Shown here: positions 30,813-36,385 of the stretch, piece by piece
Layout of the letters: each line of letters begins with the position of its first letter
How positions within the stretch are numbered: the first letter of the stretch is position 1
Assembly (NCBI GenBank): GCA_023379555.1
Contig: JAMCQR010000021.1
Span: 1-36,385 of the forward strand
Length of the DNA stretch: 36,385 bases
Origin: Thermoplasmatota archaeon
GTDB lineage: Archaea > Thermoplasmatota > Thermoplasmata > Thermoplasmatales > GCA-001856825
Direction of reading: 5' to 3'
Notes under the pieces: generated by a model
The model's input: the letters and a program-made list of their open reading frames with translations, nothing else
Told to the model about the DNA's origin: nothing
Database searches by the model: none
Program-made: the position numbers and the translations under genes

Positions 30813-33407
30813 TCACTTCTTGAACTTCAGATACTTGCCACTCCTAACGTATCGTCCTTCTCTCACAAAAAGGCTTCTGTTCTCGCGTTTGTTCGAGAGG
30901 GCTAGGACCACGCCCAGAATTCCGACTGCAACAGCCCCTATTATTCCGATGAGCAAGAAGTTTGGTGGTACCAGAGAGGCCACTGCAGATGCAGATTTAC
31001 CGGATACGATTAGAACTCCGGTTACGTGTGAACCAGTATAACCAAAGGGAGGATGGATAGTATAATTGTATGTGCCGTTCGGTTCGTGGAAGATGACAAA
31101 ACTTTTCGTAGTGTTGACTGTAACGTAGACAGGAATGTGGTTGAATGTACTGCCATGGAGTGTTACAGACCATTGTTTCCCTGAGGTAATTCCCGACTGA
31201 GTTATGTTGATCAGATAGGTTACCATGATCCACTTGACTGGCTGAACCACAGAGCTTCCGTTAACGGTCACATTCCCGAGGTAATCAGTCGTGGAAAAGC
31301 CAGAAAGAGATTGGATTGAATATTCATAGCTCCCGTTGTTCAGTTTGAAGTTTATGCTATCATTTGTGGAAATTCTGGTTACATTGTTTATAGTAATTGA
31401 CCAGAAAGTTCCGTTCGTTAAGCCAGTCTCAGAGAATGTCAACGAATAGGTCACAAGGATGAAAGTCACTTGAACTGGAAACCTAGACGAGTTTGGCACG
31501 AACGATCCCTCAAATGGGTTAGGGCGATACAGTTTGTTGCCGCTTGAGATGACGTAGGAGTAAGTTCCATTTATCTCGACGAATGAAATCTTTCCTTCCG
31601 ATGATGAGTAGCTTCCACCCGAACTTACATTCACGTACCACGTATTTCCGTAGGGCAGTTTTTGTTCCTCGAAAGTGACATTCATGAGTTCATTGAATAC
31701 TATTGTTAGGCCATTTAGATTGGAGCCGCTGACAGTGAACGAGCCTGATTCAGTAACCGTGGAAGGAATGTACCATTTGGTGCTAGCTGAGACAGAATAT
31801 GAATAAGTTTGATTCGGTTCCCAGAATGTTATAGTGTTTGTGGAAGAGACAAAAGTTTGGATGTTGGATATGTTAAGATACCACCTTATTGAGGAGGATG
31901 GAATCGGAAGGCCAGTTTCAACGAAAGTAATCTGGTAAAGCCGAAGGAACCGGACCGCCTCAGAAACCGCATTGCCCGAAACGGTGAAATTGCCGGTCGA
32001 GGGAGACGGGCCGAACGTTTGGACTCCACTTGTGATGTTGTAGCCGTAGGTCCCATTGGGCAAATTGAGTGTGATCGTCGGCGAGAACGAAGAGCCTGAG
32101 CCGTTGCTGTATCCAGAAGCTGCATTCCCCATGGCTCTTAGGAACCACTCCGTGTTGGCGGGGAGTCCGCTTTCAGAGAATTCTACTGGATACAATTTCA
32201 GGGAAAATACGATGGAGACGTTGATAGACTTTCCGTTTACCTGAACATTTTCCGAGAAGGGTGTAGGGTAATATTCTTTGAATCCTGTTGCGATTGAAAC
32301 AGAATAAGTGTCGTTGTACAATTTCGCAACTATGGCATTCGAGCTGGAAGATAGAGAGGTTTGACCTGTAATGTTCACGTACCAAATCGTTTTCAAAGGA
32401 AGCCCTGTTTCTGTGAATGTCACAGAATACAGAACGGGATTGAAGGTGATTAGAAACGATTGGTTATTGCCATCCACAATGATATTGAAATACGATTGAC
32501 TGGGAGTGTAGACCTTGTTACCTGTTGCAATGGTGATGGTGTAAGTTCCGTTAGGTTCACCGAAAACTATGGAACTCCCCACAGCAGAATGAGTCTGGCC
32601 ATTTGTGAGGTTTGCATACCACTTTGTATTTACCGGGAGCCCTGACTCTTCAAAAATAACGAAATAGGTCTTGAACACAGCTGTAATGGTGCTAATGCTA
32701 GAAGAAACGGCCGTAGGCGGACTTGGAGATCCATTAATCGTTCCCGTATCCGTCACGGATACGTTGACGTAATATGTGGCGTTTCCCGCAGGAGTTAGGG
32801 AGTAGGTGGAGGCTGTAGTCGAAGTCTTAGTCCCATTCAGGAACCAGAGGTAGGAATAGGACCCCGTACCTCCAGAGGGAGTTGCTGTGAAAGTGATTTT
32901 TGTTCCCACGTTCACCTTCTCACTGCCTGGAGAAATGCTCACGGAAACTGCGCTGTCTACTGTGACTGTAACTATAGATGACTTAACGGTAGTTCCACTA
33001 TTCGTGACGGTCACATACACAGTGTTAGATCCAGTAGAACTTGGATCGAAGGTGTAGGTACTGCTGTTCGTCCCAACGGAGTTTCCGTTCAGGAACCAGG
33101 CGTAAGTGTAAGTCAAACCCGACTGATTTGTTGTTACGCTAAAGTCCACCGACTGCCCAATATCGATCGTCGCACTAGTCGGTGAAATAGTGACTGAAAA
33201 TGTGGAGAAGCTATGAATTCCAAGACCAGCACTACCTGAACGACCGGTGCTCATGCCCACGTAATTCACATTTGATGGAATCGGATTCTTAGTACCCCCG
33301 GAACCGTATGAATTTGCAATGCTAGAGAGTCCGGAAACCAATACTAAAGTAATCACTATGAAAACAAACACTGTTTGTTTCCACCTGGCGCTATATTCCA
33401 TCTTCAT
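30813..33407 (-). CDS. Large repeat-containing surface protein with membrane anchor
   Basis: This cell-surface protein of about 864 residues has an N-terminal hydrophobic signal segment (TVFVFIVITLVLVSGL), two PKD/Ig-like domains (~70-245), then seven ~75-80-residue beta-rich repeats. Each repeat opens with a variant of FxExGLPxxTxWYxN (ESGLPVNTKWYANL, ETGLPLKTIWYVNI, ESGLPANTEWFLRA and so on) and carries an E/NGTYxYxI turn. A C-terminal membrane helix (NFLLIGIIGAVAVGILGVVLAL) ends in a basic tail. Many N-x-S/T sequons are present. It probably has an adhesive or structural role outside the cell. ATG 33407 is preferred over TTG 33425 because GATATTTTG is centred about 26 bases upstream. It converges on the KaiC-like gene and is a tandem paralog of the next gene. 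Confidence 0.8.
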   Translation of the reverse strand: MKMEYSARWKQTVFVFIVITLVLVSGLSSIANSYGSGGTKNPIPSNVNYVGMSTGRSGSAGLGIHSFSTFSVTISPTSATIDIGQSVDFSVTTNQSGLTYTYAWFLNGNSVGTNSSTYTFDPSSTGSNTVYVTVTNSGTTVKSSIVTVTVDSAVSVSISPGSEKVNVGTKITFTATPSGGTGSYSYLWFLNGTKTSTTASTYSLTPAGNATYYVNVSVTDTGTINGSPSPPTAVSSSISTITAVFKTYFVIFEESGLPVNTKWYANLTNGQTHSAVGSSIVFGEPNGTYTITIATGNKVYTPSQSYFNIIVDGNNQSFLITFNPVLYSVTFTETGLPLKTIWYVNITGQTSLSSSSNAIVAKLYNDTYSVSIATGFKEYYPTPFSENVQVNGKSINVSIVFSLKLYPVEFSESGLPANTEWFLRAMGNAASGYSNGSGSSFSPTITLNLPNGTYGYNITSGVQTFGPSPSTGNFTVSGNAVSEAVRFLRLYQITFVETGLPIPSSSIRWYLNISNIQTFVSSTNTITFWEPNQTYSYSVSASTKWYIPSTVTESGSFTVSGSNLNGLTIVFNELMNVTFEEQKLPYGNTWYVNVSSGGSYSSSEGKISFVEINGTYSYVISSGNKLYRPNPFEGSFVPNSSRFPVQVTFILVTYSLTFSETGLTNGTFWSITINNVTRISTNDSINFKLNNGSYEYSIQSLSGFSTTDYLGNVTVNGSSVVQPVKWIMVTYLINITQSGITSGKQWSVTLHGSTFNHIPVYVTVNTTKSFVIFHEPNGTYNYTIHPPFGYTGSHVTGVLIVSGKSASAVASLVPPNFLLIGIIGAVAVGILGVVLALSNKRENRSLFVREGRYVRSGKYLKFKK

Positions 33408-33581
33408 AGCAACATTTGCCCACAAAATATCTTGATGTAATTAATAATTATTTCTACATTCTTGTTCAGTTCTCGAACGCATGAAGTTTCTTCCTTTCTA
33501 CCTCTTGCAAATCTTGAAGACAGATTCTCTCTAAAGAATTGGGTTAATTGAAAATGGCGAAGTGAGTGCAAATGAAACATT

Positions 33582-36385
33582 TCACCTCTTCTTCTTGGTG
33601 CGCCCAATCTTGAGGAATCTCCCTTCCCTCTTGAAAAGGCTCTTCTTGTTGCCAATGTAAAGCAACAGAAAAACAACAATCACTATCGCCAAGGCAACGG
33701 TGACGATCCACAACAGGAGGTAGTTCGGAAGGGCCGCTATCTTCAGGTTAGTCGAGACAGCGCTCCCAGCTACTAGAATGGTCGACTTGGCGGGAGTAGC
33801 CTTGTACCCGTTGGGAAGAGTGACAACATAAGAATAAGTACCATTGGTGACGTTGAAAGTTATTGAGCTGGAAGTGGAGTTGAAGGTCTGGTTGATTTCC
33901 TGTCCTCCCTGTGTAGTGGTCAAAGTAACGGACCAAGTGGCTCCCGCGGCCAGACCGGATTCTGATATGGTTATCGGGTATGTCACGGCTGTCCATGTCA
34001 CATACTCTTTAAAATCGCTCCCGTTGACAACAACGGTCACATTGTACTCCTGAGTCCGAAATCCTGGGATTCCTCCAATTATGAATTCATATGTTCCATT
34101 AACTTCTTTGAAGTACTTAGGACCAGATGAGGAATTGTTGTTATTTCCAAGGGATACACTCCATACTGTCCCTGTAGGCAGACCACTCTCTATGAAAGAA
34201 ACATTATAGTAGAACGGGGAAAATGTAACATGCTCCACTGCCGATTGACCATTGACTGTGAGAGTCCCGCCGGAAGAATAGAATGTCTTGTCGGCTGTGG
34301 CTACAGTATAATAATAGGTTCCGTTTGGGAGCTCCACACTAATGCTTTGACTGTCTGAAGAGTACACCTGTCCATTCGAAAGGTTTACGAACCATAAATA
34401 ACCGCTTGGAAGAACCGACGATGGAGACTGTTCAAATATGACTGTATAAGTCAGGAGAGTGAAGTTGACATTTTCTGAGACAGGACCTCCTGAAACAATA
34501 AAAGATGACGAATATACCACCGGCTTGTACTGTTTGTTCAAAACGGCTAAGGTGTAGTGATATGTGTTGTTCATCTCCGAAAATGTTAGAACGCTCTGCG
34601 TCGTAGAATAGGACTGACCGTTAGACATATTCACGTACCATTCAGTACCAGACTTCAACCCGTACTCTGAAAATGTCACCGCGTACACAACCGGCAGAAA
34701 GACCAGTGGCTGCGATATCTCTGTCCCATTCACCACAAATATACCGGTGATCTGTGAAGACGGCTTGAAGGACTTGTTGCTGGTTGAAATGCTGTAATAA
34801 TAGGTACCGTTCGGTTCAAGGAAAGATAGATTAGCTGAAGAGGAGGTATAGGAGTATCCTCCTGAAATATTCAGAAACCATTTCGCTCCAGTCGGAAGCC
34901 CGGTTTCGGTGAAACTCACGCCGTAGATGACCTTTGCGAGTACTGTGACGCTTAATATGTTGGAATGGACGTAAGCAGGATCTGTTTTAGTATCCGTCAC
35001 ATTCACATAGAATAGATAAATACCCGGTGTTGTTGCGGATGAGGTCAGGAAGTCATAGGTAGCGTTGGTGGCTCCTGGAATCATTACGAATGAGCTAGTT
35101 CCCGGTAGCTGTTGGAACCACTGATATGAGAAAGTCCCAGTTCCACCGCTGACTGATACATTGAGTACCGATGAGTTACCCCTGTTGATCACTGAAGAGA
35201 GGGGGTTAGAGAGTGAAAGAGAACTGGACAACTGATAATTGACGATGAAGGTCGAAGTGATTGACGCGGTAACACCCCTCGCATCGGTGACCATGAATTT
35301 CACGGAATAATTTCCTTCAGTTGTAAATGTTATGGAAGAACCAGAGATCGTATAATCACCCGATGCAGAATTACCCGAAGGATAAAGAGTGACCAACCAC
35401 GAATACTGGTAAGGTGTAGTTCCACCTGCAACGTTTCCGTAGATCGTCTGGCCGACGTCCGTCTCAATAGTACCAGCCACCTGGAACGAGACCTTCGGGA
35501 GTGGATTGACCACAACCGTGATCGGAGATGCGGAAGCTGTCGAGGTGCCCTGACTCACGTTCAGATATATCTTGTACAATCCGGGGTTGGACACGTTCAG
35601 AGTGTAGGAGCTGGAAGTTCCGACAGTACCCGAAACTCCACTTATCCCCCAAGAATAGCTGTAAGACCCGCTACCTCCAGTTACGGTCGCCTGGAACACC
35701 TGAGCGTGGTTTACATCTAGAGCGGTGATACCTGAACTTGGATAGGAAGATATCGAAGCAGTCAGGCTGATAACTGCAGTTACTTCGACATTATAGTTGG
35801 ATGATGTGGCTTGAGAGAAAGAGTCCTTTACTGTTGCGCTTACCGTATAGTTCCCCGACTTGCTGAACGTCAGCTGGTTTCCGGAAGTGGAATAGTCTCC
35901 GGCTGCAGATCCCCCGCCTTTAAGTGTAACGGACCATGTGTAAGTGTAAGGCGATGTTCCGTACCCAGAGGTGACAGAAGCCGTGACGGGGTTTCCTATA
36001 TTTGTTGTTGTTGGGCTTATGGATATCGAACCTGAGGAAATATCGTTATTCACCGTCACTTCCTCGTAGGCAGATTGTGTATCTCCGACAACAGTATCCT
36101 TTACGTACAGAAACACATAAAACGTCCCTGTCGTATTGAAGTAAAAAGTGTGTGTCTGGGGGGATGACTGAGCGGTATAACCAGAACTCGGAGGTGAGGC
36201 GGTGGATGTATTTTGTTTCACCCATTGATATACATACGTACCACTTCCACCGGAATAGCTACCGGTGAATGACTGTGCCTGGCCCGCGTCTATCGTCGGG
36301 GAAGTCGCTGGGGAGGAGATCTTGACAATCACGAGGCTGCTTGAATAAATCTTGACCGTTGTGTTGTTGTAAGCAACTTTCCCAT
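33582..36385 (-). CDS. Large surface protein, paralog of upstream neighbour; 5' end outside window
   Basis: The reading frame is open to the right edge of the window, so the protein (at least 934 residues) starts beyond it; GTG 36332 is not a convincing start. It contains about five PKD/Ig-like domains (for example SYSGGSGTYVYQW and TGGSGSYSYSWGISG), then five repeats opening YGVSFTETGLPTGAKWFLN, VYAVTFSEYGLKSGTEWYVN, YYNVSFIESGLPTGTVWSV and similar. A C-terminal membrane helix (LLLWIVTVALAIVIVVFLLLY) ends in a basic tail. Same plan as the 864-residue neighbour, with more PKD domains and fewer repeats. It is predicted to be extracellular and membrane-anchored, probably heavily N-glycosylated. 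Confidence 0.85.
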   Translation of the reverse strand, partial: GKVAYNNTTVKIYSSSLVIVKISSPATSPTIDAGQAQSFTGSYSGGSGTYVYQWVKQNTSTASPPSSGYTAQSSPQTHTFYFNTTGTFYVFLYVKDTVVGDTQSAYEEVTVNNDISSGSISISPTTTNIGNPVTASVTSGYGTSPYTYTWSVTLKGGGSAAGDYSTSGNQLTFSKSGNYTVSATVKDSFSQATSSNYNVEVTAVISLTASISSYPSSGITALDVNHAQVFQATVTGGSGSYSYSWGISGVSGTVGTSSSYTLNVSNPGLYKIYLNVSQGTSTASASPITVVVNPLPKVSFQVAGTIETDVGQTIYGNVAGGTTPYQYSWLVTLYPSGNSASGDYTISGSSITFTTEGNYSVKFMVTDARGVTASITSTFIVNYQLSSSLSLSNPLSSVINRGNSSVLNVSVSGGTGTFSYQWFQQLPGTSSFVMIPGATNATYDFLTSSATTPGIYLFYVNVTDTKTDPAYVHSNILSVTVLAKVIYGVSFTETGLPTGAKWFLNISGGYSYTSSSANLSFLEPNGTYYYSISTSNKSFKPSSQITGIFVVNGTEISQPLVFLPVVYAVTFSEYGLKSGTEWYVNMSNGQSYSTTQSVLTFSEMNNTYHYTLAVLNKQYKPVVYSSSFIVSGGPVSENVNFTLLTYTVIFEQSPSSVLPSGYLWFVNLSNGQVYSSDSQSISVELPNGTYYYTVATADKTFYSSGGTLTVNGQSAVEHVTFSPFYYNVSFIESGLPTGTVWSVSLGNNNNSSSGPKYFKEVNGTYEFIIGGIPGFRTQEYNVTVVVNGSDFKEYVTWTAVTYPITISESGLAAGATWSVTLTTTQGGQEINQTFNSTSSSITFNVTNGTYSYVVTLPNGYKATPAKSTILVAGSAVSTNLKIAALPNYLLLWIVTVALAIVIVVFLLLYIGNKKSLFKREGRFLKIGRTKKKR

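Noticed and set aside
31886..32244. Overlapping open frames on both strands inside the surface-protein gene
   Set aside because: They are shadows of the repetitive Ser/Thr/Gly-rich coding sequence.

Overview
The window looks like chromosomal DNA from an acidophilic archaeon related to Thermoplasmatales. This placement is inferred from gene content and was not tested by phylogeny. The supporting signs are: the acidic, GLGALFG-ending tail of an archaeal ribosomal protein P1 at the left edge; TATA boxes about 25 bases upstream of many ATG/GTG starts with no leader (leaderless mRNAs); GGTGA/GGAGG ribosome-binding sites only at internal or leadered genes; a TRASH-domain copper regulator; a cupredoxin; a KaiC-like ATPase; and large surface proteins built from 'FxExGLPxGTxW' repeats.

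Layout. (1) 1-3.7 kb: end of ribosomal protein P1, a tiny membrane protein, then a leftward group of glycosyltransferase, alkaline-phosphatase-superfamily enzyme and MFS transporter. The transporter's start appears to be frameshifted. (2) 4-6 kb: a membrane-anchored surface protein and a second glycosyltransferase-like gene. (3) 6.2-9.6 kb: a complete, tightly packed rmlA-rmlD-rmlC-rmlB operon for dTDP-L-rhamnose. (4) 9.6-11.4 kb: no intact gene, but broken coding stretches, one with a weak TnpB-like look. (5) 11.4-13.9 kb: hddC, gmhA and hddA, a GDP-heptose-type pathway lacking only the gmhB phosphatase. Regions 1-5 together read as a glycan-building locus with a decayed segment between two sugar-nucleotide modules.

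(6) 14.4-15.2 kb: a membrane protein and a 48-residue coiled-coil protein. (7) 15.4-18.6 kb: a leftward copper-handling module: TRASH-domain regulator, YHS-domain metallochaperone-like protein, Cu(I) P-type ATPase with its own YHS domain, and a small two-cysteine protein overlapping the ATPase stop. (8) 18.9-21.0 kb: overlapping cysteine/cystathionine beta-synthase and cystathionine gamma-synthase/lyase genes (transsulfuration). (9) 21.2-23.4 kb: a membrane-tethered winged-helix regulator, a SHOCT membrane protein, a type-1 copper protein and an unrecognised gene. (10) 23.7-24.5 kb: a dienoyl-CoA-reductase-type SDR with a palindrome just upstream of its TATA box.

(11) 24.5-27.6 kb: two gene-poor AT-rich stretches flank a GTP cyclohydrolase II and a GNAT acetyltransferase. 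(12) 27.6-30.8 kb: two unrecognised proteins diverge from one central TATA element, followed by a KaiC-like ATPase fused to a degenerate nuclease-like N-terminal domain. This group is the best candidate for an undescribed signalling system here. (13) 30.8-36.4 kb: two tandem paralogous giant surface proteins with PKD/Ig-like domains, ~80-residue repeats and a C-terminal membrane anchor. The upstream one runs off the window.
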